Part shown: piece after piece, positions 34,139 through 41,675 of the stretch
How the letters are laid out: each line of letters opens with the position of its first letter
How positions within the stretch are numbered: the stretch's first letter is position 1
IMG/VR virus record: IMGVR_UViG_3300036792_000284
Coordinates: 60,280-124,279 of that record
Direction: 5' to 3' (one strand)
DNA length: 64,000 bases
Origin: a virus
Position numbers and translations under genes: made by a program
Notes under the pieces: generated by a model
Databases searched by the model: none
Told to the model about the DNA's origin: nothing
Seen by the model: the letters and a program-made list of their open reading frames with translations, nothing else

Positions 34139-34495
34139 CTAGCTCACCCGCGGAGGCGCAGCGGCGTGCTCGTGCCCCGTCGCATGCTTGTAGAGGTCGG
34201 CCATAATCTGGTGGGCGGCCTCGACGGCCCTCCTGCGCTTGCGGTCCTGCCGGACCAGGTGCAGCGTCCCGCCCGCGGCGATGCACGCCCCGATGTCACT
34301 GGTCACGTTCGTGTAGTTGCCGCCGATAAGCTCGGCCGACTGCGGCACGTGCACCCCGGCCAGCGGCAGGACGATGAGGTAGGCGCCCAGGGCCAGCAGC
34401 CACAGCACGTGCACGCGGCTGGACAGCGCGCGCGGGATGTAGGACAGGGCCTTGTCGAGCCGGCTTTCCGGCTCGGCCAGTTCAGGGGCGCTCAC
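34139..34495 (-). CDS. Membrane protein, 118 aa
   Basis: A hydrophobic helix (VLWLLALGAYLIVLPLAGV, near 30-48) and a weaker second one (SDIGACIAAGGTLHLV) with a basic C-terminus. GTG start. Size and layout would fit a class II holin, but no diagnostic motif exists. Confidence 0.65.
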   Translation of the reverse strand: MSAPELAEPESRLDKALSYIPRALSSRVHVLWLLALGAYLIVLPLAGVHVPQSAELIGGNYTNVTSDIGACIAAGGTLHLVRQDRKRRRAVEAAHQIMADLYKHATGHEHAAAPPRVS

Positions 34496-34511
34496 GGCGG
34501 GGCAATCGTCA

Positions 34512-34826
34512 CTAGCACCCGGGCCCGGCCATGTACTCGCGGTGCAGCCGCCCGATAAGTTCGCGGTGCGGCCTCCTCCCGCACAGGTCCGGGTGGTGGT
34601 GCCGGCAGAGCCGGAACGTGCCCCCCGCGGCCGGGAAGCGGCCGATCCGCAGGCACTTCCACGAGTCGTGGCAGGTGTGCCGGAGGTACCAGGTCACCGT
34701 GAACACGGTGAGCCCGACGAAGAACGACCCGGACACCCCCGACCAGAAGTCGTAGGGCACCCAGACGCCGTACGGGGCTCCGTAGTCGCACCCGAAAAAG
34801 TGGACGAGCCAGTGGACGAGGGCCAC
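34512..34826 (-). CDS. Membrane protein with His/Cys tail, 104 aa
   Basis: One membrane helix (GSFFVGLTVFTVTWYL, near 33-48) is followed by a cysteine- and histidine-rich tail (CHDSWKC, CRHHHPDLCG) that may bind metal. GTG start. Next to other small membrane proteins. Function unknown. Confidence 0.65.
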   Translation of the reverse strand: MALVHWLVHFFGCDYGAPYGVWVPYDFWSGVSGSFFVGLTVFTVTWYLRHTCHDSWKCLRIGRFPAAGGTFRLCRHHHPDLCGRRPHRELIGRLHREYMAGPGC

Positions 34827-34839
34827 GGCGTGGCAATCG

Positions 34840-35268
34840 TCACCCGGTGACGATGCCGGCGGCCACGCACAGGCCCGCTGCCGCCGCGGTGATGCCGTAC
34901 GACAGTGCCCACGCCCGCCAGCCGCTGTCCGCCCTTATCACAGCGACGACAGCGCACAGAGCGGCTGCGGCGAGGCCACTCGCAAGAAGAGCCGTGCGTC
35001 CCGCTGCAACAGCGAACGGAAGCGCAACAAGGACGGACCCGACAGTGGTGGCGAGTCCGCAAACTGCAGCCCCGCCGAGACCGTCACCGGGATCGGACTG
35101 GTAGCGGCCGGACGCCATGCCGGGGAACGCCGCCAGGCCGCCGGACAGCCCGGCCAGCCACACGGCCAGGTGGGGCTGGTGCGCGATGTAAAGGGCGAGA
35201 GACAGCCCGATGCCGGTCGTCGTCCCGTCGGCCAGCCCCATGATCGCAGCGGCACGGGGGACCTTCAC
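34840..35268 (-). CDS. Multi-pass membrane protein, VIT/CCC1-like
   Basis: 142 residues with four or five hydrophobic segments. The opening GLADGTTTGIGLSLALYIA and the following GLAAFPGMASGRYQS resemble the first helices of VIT1/CCC1 iron/manganese transporters, though shorter. GTG start overlaps the upstream stop. Whether it moves metal or only shares the fold is unknown. Confidence 0.65.
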   Translation of the reverse strand: MKVPRAAAIMGLADGTTTGIGLSLALYIAHQPHLAVWLAGLSGGLAAFPGMASGRYQSDPGDGLGGAAVCGLATTVGSVLVALPFAVAAGRTALLASGLAAAALCAVVAVIRADSGWRAWALSYGITAAAAGLCVAAGIVTG

Positions 35269-35546
35269 TCGCCGGCGACGCCGAACACGCCCCGGATGCT
35301 GGCCAGCAGCTTGCTCAGCTCGGCCTCCAGCGCGGCGACCGCCTCGGGCCCGTACTTCGCCACGAGGGCGAGGATGTCGGCCTTGGAGGTGCCGAGAACG
35401 CTGAGGACCTTGTCTTCGGCGGCCTTGGCCTCGGCGAGCAGCGTCCTGGCCTCGGTCAGCGCCGCTCCGTCGATCTTCGCGACCTCGGCTTCCACGTCGT
35501 GGAGAACCTTCTCGACAGCGCCTTCAAGGTTAGTGAACAGGGACAT
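35265..35546 (-). CDS. Helical hypothetical protein, 93 aa
   Basis: Entirely helical by composition (VEKVLHDVEAEVAKIDGAAL, LAKYGPEAVAALEAELSKLL type repeats). ATG after a strong AAAGGAGG site. In phages such proteins often accompany lysis or membrane genes; here it precedes the membrane cluster. Confidence 0.7.
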   Translation of the reverse strand: MSLFTNLEGAVEKVLHDVEAEVAKIDGAALTEARTLLAEAKAAEDKVLSVLGTSKADILALVAKYGPEAVAALEAELSKLLASIRGVFGVAGE

Positions 35547-35581
35547 GGGGGCCTCCTTTGCTCCGGCGGGAGAATCGGCCC

Positions 35582-36325
35582 TCAGGCCGCCTGGCCGCCA
35601 GCCGCCAGCACGTCGGCGTCCCAGACCTGCACGCCCGCCCGGTAACTGCCCGCGGCGGTCAGCTCGGCGACCGCCCCGTTCTCGGTGAACGCCTGCCCGG
35701 CGTCCACGTGGTTGGCCGGGCGGGCGTACCGGCCGGGTGCTGCAGGGGCGAAAACCTCCCGGCAGGCGGGCGAGGCAAACCGGCAGGCGCCCGTCCCGCA
35801 GGCCGTCTCGGCGTCACACGTGAACTTGCCCGCCGCGGCCCCGCAGGCGGCCACAGCGCGGGTCACGGCGGCCCGGACGGAGGACCGGACCCCCGCGGCG
35901 TACGCGCGCTCACGCAGGCTCACCGCCTCGCGGGCGATGGCCACCGCGTACCGCTCGTCGTCGCGGAACGCCGCCAGGGCCGCAGCGACCTCCGCCGCGC
36001 GGGCACCGGCCAGCGCCTGCATAACGCTTTCAATGAAAGCGTTCTTGGTGACGTGCCGGCCGGCGGCCCCGGCCCGGCCGGTCTTCGGCGCCCGGCGCGC
36101 GGCGGTGATGTACGGTGATGCGGCGGCGAAGTAATCGCACCCGGCCAGCCGGTGCCCGGCGGCGCGCAGCACCGGCGCGATGGCCGACGTGCGGCTGGCG
36201 GCGAGGATGTCCACCGCCCGCAGGCCCTCGGCGTAGGTCACGCGGGTCCCGCCGACGGCAATTTCCCGCGCTGACAACGATGGCCAGGGGTTCCTGAGGT
36301 TGGAATACTGCAGTTCGTCAGGCAC
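35582..36325 (-). CDS. Hypothetical protein, 247 aa
   Basis: Alanine-rich, mostly helical, with a cysteine group in the second half (CGAAAG, CDAETACGTGAC, PACREVF) that may be a metal site or disulphides. GTG start at 36325 overlaps the end of a candidate 74-aa ORF. Not recognised. Confidence 0.7.
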   Translation of the reverse strand: MPDELQYSNLRNPWPSLSAREIAVGGTRVTYAEGLRAVDILAASRTSAIAPVLRAAGHRLAGCDYFAAASPYITAARRAPKTGRAGAAGRHVTKNAFIESVMQALAGARAAEVAAALAAFRDDERYAVAIAREAVSLRERAYAAGVRSSVRAAVTRAVAACGAAAGKFTCDAETACGTGACRFASPACREVFAPAAPGRYARPANHVDAGQAFTENGAVAELTAAGSYRAGVQVWDADVLAAGGQAA

Positions 36326-36542
36326 ACTGGACTCGCATGCGATAAACGGCGCGCCAGGTGCGGTGGCGCTTGCATCGACATGACAGGGACCCCGTCCGGT
36401 TCCCCGCTACCAGCCTCACCAGTCGGCAGCCAGTCCGGGCGGGGTCCCTACTAATCTCCGCCCGAAAGGCCCAGCACGGCGCGCTCGCGGGAACACGCAA
36501 GGCCAGCCGTCGACCGCGGAAAGCGGGACTGGCTGGCCTCAT
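36318..36542 (-). CDS. Candidate Arg/Cys-rich protein, 74 aa
   Basis: The ATG at 36542 follows a near-ideal AGGAGG-CACCA spacing, and the stop overlaps the next start by 8 nt. The product would be very basic with four cysteines. Against it: the third-position GC looks lower than in neighbours and the reading frame runs through two strong hairpins, so the region may instead be structured RNA. Confidence 0.4.
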   Translation of the reverse strand: MRPASPAFRGRRLALRVPASAPCWAFRAEISRDPARTGCRLVRLVAGNRTGSLSCRCKRHRTWRAVYRMRVQCA

Positions 36543-36681
36543 TGGTGCCTCCTGCAGCATACGCGGAGGCAGGCCGGGGGCGCCTGTCCTCCGCCGGTAG
36601 ATCGCCGGTGCGGACTGGGCCTCTCGGGCTCTGCCGCTGAGATTAGGCCCTGCGGCAGAGCCCGTCAATATCACTGGGCTA
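36326..36681. other. Structured 356-bp gap with three hairpins
   Basis: Three inverted repeats lie here: 15-bp arms at 36385-36399 and 36435-36449 (one wobble), GGCCAGCC/GGCTGGCC around 36501-36538 with an inner stem, and a perfect 13-bp stem at 36625-36664. The last is a likely terminator for the basic-protein gene. The others could be RNA structures, an origin element, or lie within the candidate 74-aa ORF. Confidence 0.55.
36625..36664 (-). terminator. Hairpin after the basic-protein gene
   Basis: Perfect arms CGGGCTCTGCCGC/GCGGCAGAGCCCG with a 14-nt loop, 18 bp past the stop at 36682. No strong T-run. Confidence 0.55.
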
Positions 36682-37296
36682 CTAGGACCTCGTGCGGCTC
36701 GCGCGCTTGGGAGCGGGCTTGCGGACGCGGGTCTTGTCGGCCACGGTCCCGAACCCGTGCACCCCCCTCGCCGGGACCGGCACCCGGGTCCTGGCGGCCA
36801 TGGCGGTGTTCCCGGCAGTGCGCTTGCCGAAGTTCCAGCCGTGCGGGCCACGGCGGCTGCGCAGCCGCGACGGAACGGACCTGACCAGGGCGGCAGCGGC
36901 CTTGGCCCGGCCCGCGAGCCAGACGGCGCTCTGCTTGGTCTTCCTGCGGGCCGTCTCGGCCGCCTGGGACCGCGCCGCCGCGGTCTGGATGCGCTTCTGC
37001 ATCTGGTGGACGATCTCGCGCACGAGCTGCTGCTGCACGCGCAGGTCGCGCGACTCCAGCAGTTGCCGCAGCAGGGACCGGGACTCCGGGCCGAGGACGA
37101 CGCGCTGCCCGGCGGCCATCCGGTCGGTGTCACCGGGCAGGCTGGCCGCGCGGTCGTGCAGGTTGACGGCGGAGTCGATCTGCCGCACGTGGGCGGCCAG
37201 GACGCTGGCCCGCTTCGGCAGGAACCGGGGCTTCAGCAGTTGCTTGACCAGGTGCCGGGCGTGCCTCGGCAGCCGGCGGCGGTGGGGGTGGTCCAT
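36682..37296 (-). CDS. Basic protein, 204 aa
   Basis: Strongly positive: RRRLPRHARHLVKQLLKPRF at the start, helical middle (QLVREIVHQMQKRIQTAAAR) and an R/K/P tail. No cysteines or membrane helix. It follows the VirD4/TraG-like ATPase, with the ATG only four bases from that stop, so it may bind DNA for that motor. This is inference. Confidence 0.7.
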   Translation of the reverse strand: MDHPHRRRLPRHARHLVKQLLKPRFLPKRASVLAAHVRQIDSAVNLHDRAASLPGDTDRMAAGQRVVLGPESRSLLRQLLESRDLRVQQQLVREIVHQMQKRIQTAAARSQAAETARRKTKQSAVWLAGRAKAAAALVRSVPSRLRSRRGPHGWNFGKRTAGNTAMAARTRVPVPARGVHGFGTVADKTRVRKPAPKRASRTRS

Positions 37297-37300
37297 TCAG

Positions 37301-39007
37301 TCACTCCTCAGTAGTGTCTTGCGGGGCGGCCGGGGGGCCGTCCACGATGGTGACCGGGCGGTAGCCCGGGTGGTTCCACACCGGCCTGATCCTGACCTGC
37401 ACCGGCTTGCAGTTGCGGTGCATCACCAGGGCGTGCATGTCCTGCAGCAGCCGCAGCCGCTCGGGCGGGTAGACGCGCTCCGGGCGCCGGGCCTTGCCGC
37501 GGCCCTCGCGCTCCCAGGTCTCGCGCTCGCCGCAGACGACCGACACGCGCTCCAGCTCTCCCGGGCTGGTCATGCCGCCCGCGAAGACCTTGGTGGAGAA
37601 CAGCGTCATGATGGTCTCCTGGTCCTCCGCGCCGCCCCACGCCGACAGCTGGGACAGCGCCTGCAGGCCCGCGATGACCGTGATGTTGTAGCCGGCGGTG
37701 ACCGCGCACCAGCGCTTGAAGTCGATCCGCGCGGTGGTCGCCGCCTCGTCGGCCGCGATGGTCAGCGGGACCGGCAGCCGGCCGCCGCTCTGCTCGGCCA
37801 GGACCCGGGCCTGCTCCATGAACTCGCTCACGAACGCGGAGAAGAACGGGGTGAGCGAGCCGTAGGCGCGCTCGGAGCCGATCAGGTAGACCGTGCCGGG
37901 CCGCTCGGCGCGCAGGAACGCGGGGATGTCCAGCCCCCCGCCCGGCTCCGGGCAGGCCACGGCGGACAGCACCCGGGAGTTCAGCCAGCCGAGCGCGGCC
38001 TTCGCCGAGGCGACGGCGCTGTTCAGCAGCTCCGGGCCCTCGTCGATCATCGCTTCGAGGGCGTCCGCCCAGCCGGGCGCGGCCTTTTCCCCGCGCAGCG
38101 CCTTGGCCAGCCGCTCGTCATCGGGGCAGCGGACCCAGGCCAGCACGTCCAGCATGCTGGCGCCGGTGAGGGCGGCGGCGTGCAGCACCCACTGCAGCAG
38201 CTCGGTACCGCGCTGCTCGTGCCAGACGTCCTTGCCGGAGCTGTCGCGCGGGGAGGCCTGCATGAAGTCGCCGGCCCGGCGGATCGCCACCTCGGAGTCC
38301 GCGCAGCCGGCGACCGGGGACCACGCGAAGTTGGTGCCGGGCCCGTAGCCGTCGGCGTCGAGCACCAGCACCTCGCCGCGGTCCTCGCGGGCCAGGACGG
38401 TGTGCCGGTACTGGTCGCCGCGCGAGGAGGTGGCGAGCACCGTGCCGGGCGCCTCCAGCACCGCGGTGGAGATCCAGGCCGTCTTAATGGACTGCGGGAC
38501 GCCGGCAACCAGGATGGTCTCCGCGCGGGAGACCGCCACCCGCTGCGCGGGCCGGTGCACCGTGGTGCCCAGCGCGATAGCGGCCTGCTGCGCAGGCAGG
38601 GCCGGGGCCAGCCGGGCCATCTTCTTCACCGCGGCCGACGGGGACAGCGCCCGGCGCACGTCGAACGGGGTGGCCTCGCCCTGGTACTTGCGCCGCCTGC
38701 GGCGGGCCGCCCGGCCGCCGGCGAAGTGCCACGTCAGGCCCTCCGACGCGCGCTGGACGCCGTGCGCCAGGCACGCGCCGACGACGAGCAGGTCCAGGTC
38801 GACCGGAACCTTGGCGGCGACGCAGACGACGGCGCCTGCACCGGAGGCCAGCGCGTAGCCGCCGCCGAACCGGATGAGCCCGCGCCCGGCGGCGACCAGG
38901 TGCTCCGCCAGCACCGGGTCGCGCGGCACCAGCTTGCCCGGCCGCGCCGGGGCGTCGCTCTTGAGGTCGGGGCCGGAGACCACCGTCATCCGGCTCAGCA
39001 CGGTCAC
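37301..39007 (-). CDS. VirD4/TraG-like coupling-protein ATPase
   Basis: 568 residues. A hydrophobic stretch (about 50-82) may be two membrane helices. The motor domain has a degenerate P-loop VAGVPQSIKTAW (168-179), TNFAWSPVAGCADSEVAIRRA typical of type IV coupling proteins, Walker B PLTIAADEAATT and a LQALSQL-type motif III. Coupling proteins pump DNA in conjugation; one in an apparent phage genome is unexpected. The P-loop has lost its GKT glycine. GTG start overlaps the upstream stop. Confidence 0.75.
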   Translation of the reverse strand: MTVLSRMTVVSGPDLKSDAPARPGKLVPRDPVLAEHLVAAGRGLIRFGGGYALASGAGAVVCVAAKVPVDLDLLVVGACLAHGVQRASEGLTWHFAGGRAARRRRRKYQGEATPFDVRRALSPSAAVKKMARLAPALPAQQAAIALGTTVHRPAQRVAVSRAETILVAGVPQSIKTAWISTAVLEAPGTVLATSSRGDQYRHTVLAREDRGEVLVLDADGYGPGTNFAWSPVAGCADSEVAIRRAGDFMQASPRDSSGKDVWHEQRGTELLQWVLHAAALTGASMLDVLAWVRCPDDERLAKALRGEKAAPGWADALEAMIDEGPELLNSAVASAKAALGWLNSRVLSAVACPEPGGGLDIPAFLRAERPGTVYLIGSERAYGSLTPFFSAFVSEFMEQARVLAEQSGGRLPVPLTIAADEAATTARIDFKRWCAVTAGYNITVIAGLQALSQLSAWGGAEDQETIMTLFSTKVFAGGMTSPGELERVSVVCGERETWEREGRGKARRPERVYPPERLRLLQDMHALVMHRNCKPVQVRIRPVWNHPGYRPVTIVDGPPAAPQDTTEE

Positions 39008-39174
39008 CGGGACCGCCGGGTGCGCTGCGCGCGGTTCCGGCGGTGGGCCCGGCCGCGGTCGTCGTCGGGGACGCCCCAGAACTCCTGGTGCCGCTGAAGG
39101 CGCTGAGCGGCCAGCCGCTGGGCGCGGTTACGGTTGCCTGCCTCGCGCGAGCGCTCTTCGCGGTTGTCTGCCAT
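39004..39174 (-). CDS. Arg-rich protein, 56 aa
   Basis: MADNREERSREAGNRNRAQR and a similarly basic C-terminus; no other features. ATG after GAGAGGC; stop overlaps the coupling-protein start as GTGA. First gene of the unit driven by the promoter at 39209-39238. Confidence 0.65.
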   Translation of the reverse strand: MADNREERSREAGNRNRAQRLAAQRLQRHQEFWGVPDDDRGRAHRRNRAQRTRRSR

Positions 39175-39208
39175 GTGCCTCTCCCAGACTTGGATGTCAC
39201 TTGACCCA

Positions 39209-39238
39209 AGTCTAGGGAGTTACTTGACAAGAGTCAAG
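39209..39238 (-). promoter_or_regulatory. Double-palindrome promoter of the coupling-protein operon
   Basis: Minus strand TTGACT, 17 bp, TAGACT. The -35 is inside CTTGACAAGAGTCAAG (39223-39238), and the -10 inside a second, imperfect copy, CTTGACCCAAGTCTAG (39200-39215), so one regulator could cover both boxes. Confidence 0.75.
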
Positions 39239-39652
39239 TCAGAGAGTGCTATTTCCTGCCGGCTCGCGGTCCGCCGGGGCAGCGACCGCCTGCAGCAGCA
39301 GTACCTGGGAGGTTCCGACGGTCACCGGGTGCCCGGTCTGCGTCACGTGGTCGCCGGCCCGCGCCCCCTGGTCGCTCAGCGCCTCCGGCGTGGTGTCCTC
39401 CACGACCTCGGAGAACCCGCAGCCCTGGCACTCGGTGACCGAGGGCAGCCGCGTGAACGTCCGCCGCACGTTCTGCTTGCGGGCGCGCCAGGAGACCACC
39501 CAGTCCGGCAGGTGCTCCGGGCAGAACGCCTCGGAGCCGTCCCGGCGGTGGAACCAGCCTGCGTCTTTCGCCCGGATCGAGGCGAACTTGTCGCCCGGGT
39601 GCGTCACGGTGCAGCCGTTGGCGCTGCAGCGGACCGGGGGGACACGGCTCAT
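39239..39652 (-). CDS. Cysteine-containing hypothetical protein, 137 aa
   Basis: From the ATG at 39652 (ATGA overlap). Cysteines in CSANGC, FCPEHL and CQGCG suggest a zinc site; the C-terminus is beta-rich. The stop codon touches the palindrome of the next promoter. Not recognised. Confidence 0.7.
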   Translation of the reverse strand: MSRVPPVRCSANGCTVTHPGDKFASIRAKDAGWFHRRDGSEAFCPEHLPDWVVSWRARKQNVRRTFTRLPSVTECQGCGFSEVVEDTTPEALSDQGARAGDHVTQTGHPVTVGTSQVLLLQAVAAPADREPAGNSTL

Positions 39653-39969
39653 TTCGGCGGCTTCCGCCGCGGCACGTCGACCATGTGCCACTCCATGACC
39701 GCCGGCTTGCCTTTCACGTCCTCAACCCACCGGCCGTAGGAGTGCTCGGCGCAGTGGTACCACGGGACGCGGCGCTTGATGCCGTGCATCACCGCGATGA
39801 CGGCAGGCTGCCCGCAGGCGTGCTTCATGTCGCCGCCGCGCCAGCGGCACGGCTTGCCGTCCGGGGCCGGGGCCCAGTCGTGCGGGTCGGCGGGGACCGC
39901 CTCCCACCGGGTGCCCGGCTCAGGGTCGTGCGGCGGGGCGGGGCGGGCGAACGCGGTTCCGTTACTCAA
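39649..39969 (-). CDS. Hypothetical protein, 106 aa
   Basis: TTG start with an ideal AGGAGGAAAC ribosome-binding site. The centre (PCRWRGGDMKHACGQPA, WYHCAEHSYGRW) may bind zinc. Coupled to the next gene. Function unknown. Confidence 0.7.
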   Translation of the reverse strand: MSNGTAFARPAPPHDPEPGTRWEAVPADPHDWAPAPDGKPCRWRGGDMKHACGQPAVIAVMHGIKRRVPWYHCAEHSYGRWVEDVKGKPAVMEWHMVDVPRRKPPK

Positions 39970-39983
39970 GTTTCCTCCTGTTG

Positions 39984-40021
39984 CTTGACTGAAGTCTAGC
40001 GAGGACGTTTCCCCTCGTCAA
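39984..40021 (-). promoter_or_regulatory. Promoter with palindrome over the -10
   Basis: Minus strand TTGACG, 17 bp, TAGACT; the -10 lies in CTTGACTGAAGTCTAG (39984-39999). The TAG of the upstream gene's stop codon is the first half of the -10. Confidence 0.65.
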
Positions 40022-40385
40022 CAGCGGCCTCCCGGCCGACCACCGCCAGCTTCAGCCGCTCCAGCGGCACGCCGCAGCGCGGGCAGCTCAGCTGCTCCCC
40101 GCCCGGCACGTCGTCCCACCACGCCGTCCCGCCGTGCTCACCGCACCGCTCGCAGTGCAGCAGCGTGAACACCTCGCGCCGGCCGGCCACGCGGCGGGCC
40201 TTCTCCGTCTCCGCGCACGCCTTCGCCGACATGGCGGTCAGGTGGTCGTGCACGCAGGACCAGACCGGCGCGATGTCCGGCTTCCAGCGCAGCGCCCCGC
40301 GGTAGGCTGCCGTGCCGCGCCTGATGTGCACGTAGCCGGCGCGCAGGTCCTTCGGGTCGCGGGCCGGGGGCGGTCCGCCGGTCAC
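39996..40385 (-). CDS. Zinc-ribbon protein, 129 aa
   Basis: GTG start overlapping the upstream stop. The C-terminal half has CERCGEHGG and CPRCGVPLERL, a classic zinc ribbon; the N-terminal part is helical and basic. Its last codons and stop form the next promoter. Confidence 0.7.
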   Translation of the reverse strand: MTGGPPPARDPKDLRAGYVHIRRGTAAYRGALRWKPDIAPVWSCVHDHLTAMSAKACAETEKARRVAGRREVFTLLHCERCGEHGGTAWWDDVPGGEQLSCPRCGVPLERLKLAVVGREAAVDEGKRPR

Positions 40386-40699
40386 GACAGCCGGTCCGGG
40401 AACAAGGCGGACTCGATGGCAGCCCGGCGGCCGAGCACGGCCGGCCAGTTCGGCGCCTGGATGGAGCCGGACGTTCCCCGGGTGAGCATCTGGCCGTTCC
40501 TGGCCGCCTGCTGGTCGCCGCCGGAGTAGTCGATGCGGACGCAGGTCATCCCCCCGCCCGGCAGATGCACCCGGCGCCACTCGTACAGGCCCTGGCTGTC
40601 GCCGTAGGCGAGTTCGCCGGCGGGAGTCTCCGCGAACCACTTGGCGCCGCTGCGCTTGAACACCAGCGGCACCGAGCGGGACAGGATGTCGTCAGCCAC
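40382..40699 (-). CDS. Hypothetical protein, 105 aa
   Basis: GTG start at 40699, overlapping the upstream gene by 8 nt. A beta-rich N-terminal half (VPLVFKRSGAKWFAETPAG) and a small helical end. No known motif. Confidence 0.7.
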   Translation of the reverse strand: MADDILSRSVPLVFKRSGAKWFAETPAGELAYGDSQGLYEWRRVHLPGGGMTCVRIDYSGGDQQAARNGQMLTRGTSGSIQAPNWPAVLGRRAAIESALFPDRLS

Positions 40700-40901
40700 G
40701 GGGCACCACGGCGGCCACTGCTGCCTGCAGCAGGTCGATAACGTGCTGCAGGGCGGCCTGGTCCGCGGAGTAGCCGGCGTACCCGGGCCTGCCGGCCAGC
40801 TCCGCCTTGACGCCGGCCAGGTAGCCGCAGACCCCCAGGGGGTGCAGCTCTTCTGGCCGCTTCCGCAGCGGCTCCCTGTCATACCCCGGCCCCATGCCCA
40901 T
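40692..40901 (-). CDS. Hypothetical protein, 69 aa
   Basis: ATG preceded by GAAGGGCAGGCACAC, the start-associated leader typical of the right half. Glycine-rich start, helical end (LQHVIDLLQAAVAAVV). First gene of a three-gene unit. Confidence 0.7.
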   Translation of the reverse strand: MGMGPGYDREPLRKRPEELHPLGVCGYLAGVKAELAGRPGYAGYSADQAALQHVIDLLQAAVAAVVPRG

Positions 40902-40930
40902 GTGTGCCTGCCCTTCGCCTTGAAGACGAG

Positions 40931-40964
40931 ACTGCCCCGCCAGATGAAAGCATAGCGGGGCAGT
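40931..40964 (-). terminator. Hairpin overlapping a promoter -10
   Basis: Perfect 10-bp arms ACTGCCCCGC/GCGGGGCAGT with a 14-nt loop that contains the -10 of the next promoter. It can end transcripts from upstream while the promoter restarts within it. Confidence 0.5.
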
Positions 40965-40981
40965 TTACTTGAGTCAAGTAA
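40949..40981 (-). promoter_or_regulatory. Promoter with short palindrome
   Basis: Minus strand TTGACT, 17 bp, TATGCT. The -35 is within the 17-bp palindrome TTACTTGAGTCAAGTAA, in which the two half-sites overlap instead of being 4 bp apart. Confidence 0.7.
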
Positions 40982-40983
40982 CT

Positions 40984-41223
40984 CTAGGGGAAGGCGGGGG
41001 CACTGGCCCTGCAGTAGATGCCGTGTATCAGGGCGTCGGCGTCCCCGCCGAGGCGGGTCACCTCCGCCTTCAGCTCGGCGGCCACCGCCAGGGCGCCGGC
41101 GTACGTCAGGCCCGGGGCCTCGGCGGCCTGCTCCAGCACCTCGCCGTACATGCCGGCCTCGTAGGCGGTCAGGCCGGCCAGCGCGGTCAGCAGGGCCTCG
41201 GATGTCTTCAGGCGCGGAGCCAC
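40984..41223 (-). CDS. Alanine-rich helical protein, 79 aa
   Basis: GTG start with GGGAGG at good distance. Almost all helix (LLTALAGLTAYEAGMYGEVL). A nested hairpin (8-bp GGCCAGGG/CCCTGGCC arms around 41268-41320, inner CAAATC/GATTTG) lies upstream and may be regulatory. Unknown function. Confidence 0.65.
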   Translation of the reverse strand: MAPRLKTSEALLTALAGLTAYEAGMYGEVLEQAAEAPGLTYAGALAVAAELKAEVTRLGGDADALIHGIYCRASAPAFP

Positions 41224-41347
41224 GGGTACCTCCCGGTGTCGTCCGGATCGAGGGGACAGCCGGCCCGGCGGCCAGGGAGGCAAATCAAGCGACTCGATTT
41301 GTTAACCCTCAACCCTGGCCAAAGACAAGCTTTTATACGCCTAACGC

Positions 41348-41617
41348 TCATGATGTTGATCCGTCATCCATCAGCACGTCCCAGGAGCTGGCCCCCGCGG
41401 GCGCCGGCAGGCCTTCCCCGGCCAGCCGCAGTGCCGTCTCCGCGACCAGCCGCAGCGCCGCGGTGAGCGACGCAGAGCCCTGCTGGCCTGCGGAAAGGCG
41501 CATCTCCAGGCCCTCTCTCAGCAACTGGGACATGGGCACGCCCTCAGCCGCCGCGGCCTTGCGGAGACGCTCGTCGGTCTCCGGGTCGAGGTGCAGGAGG
41601 TACCCGCCTTTGCCCAT
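41348..41617 (-). CDS. Ribbon-helix-helix DNA-binding protein, 89 aa
   Basis: The N-terminal 45 residues (GYLLHLDPETDERLRKAAAA then VPMSQLLREGLEM) form a CopG/Arc-type ribbon-helix-helix; the rest is an alanine-rich helical tail. The upstream region 41624-41672 has inverted and direct repeats suited to an RHH operator, so autoregulation is likely. A candidate regulator for the early genes. Confidence 0.8.
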   Translation of the reverse strand: MGKGGYLLHLDPETDERLRKAAAAEGVPMSQLLREGLEMRLSAGQQGSASLTAALRLVAETALRLAGEGLPAPAGASSWDVLMDDGSTS

Positions 41618-41623
41618 GGCACC

Positions 41624-41672
41624 AAGCTAGCAGGGGTGCTATATATATGCAAGCTAGCTATCACCCCTATAT
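41624..41672 (-). promoter_or_regulatory. Candidate operator of the RHH gene
   Basis: An AT-rich island with AGGGGTG…CACCCCT inverted arms, two GCTAGCTTG direct repeats and a central TATATATA. Such mixed repeats are typical of RHH operators. The -35/-10 boxes cannot be fixed with confidence. Confidence 0.5.
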
Positions 41673-41675
41673 AAC

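Noticed and set aside
33895-35268. Confident holin assignment
   Set aside because: Several small membrane proteins fit, but none has a diagnostic motif and the endolysin is 21 kb away.
36385-36449. tRNA or tmRNA gene
   Set aside because: The long stem lacks D-, anticodon- and T-arm features and no GTTCRA loop exists; no tRNA was found anywhere by eye.
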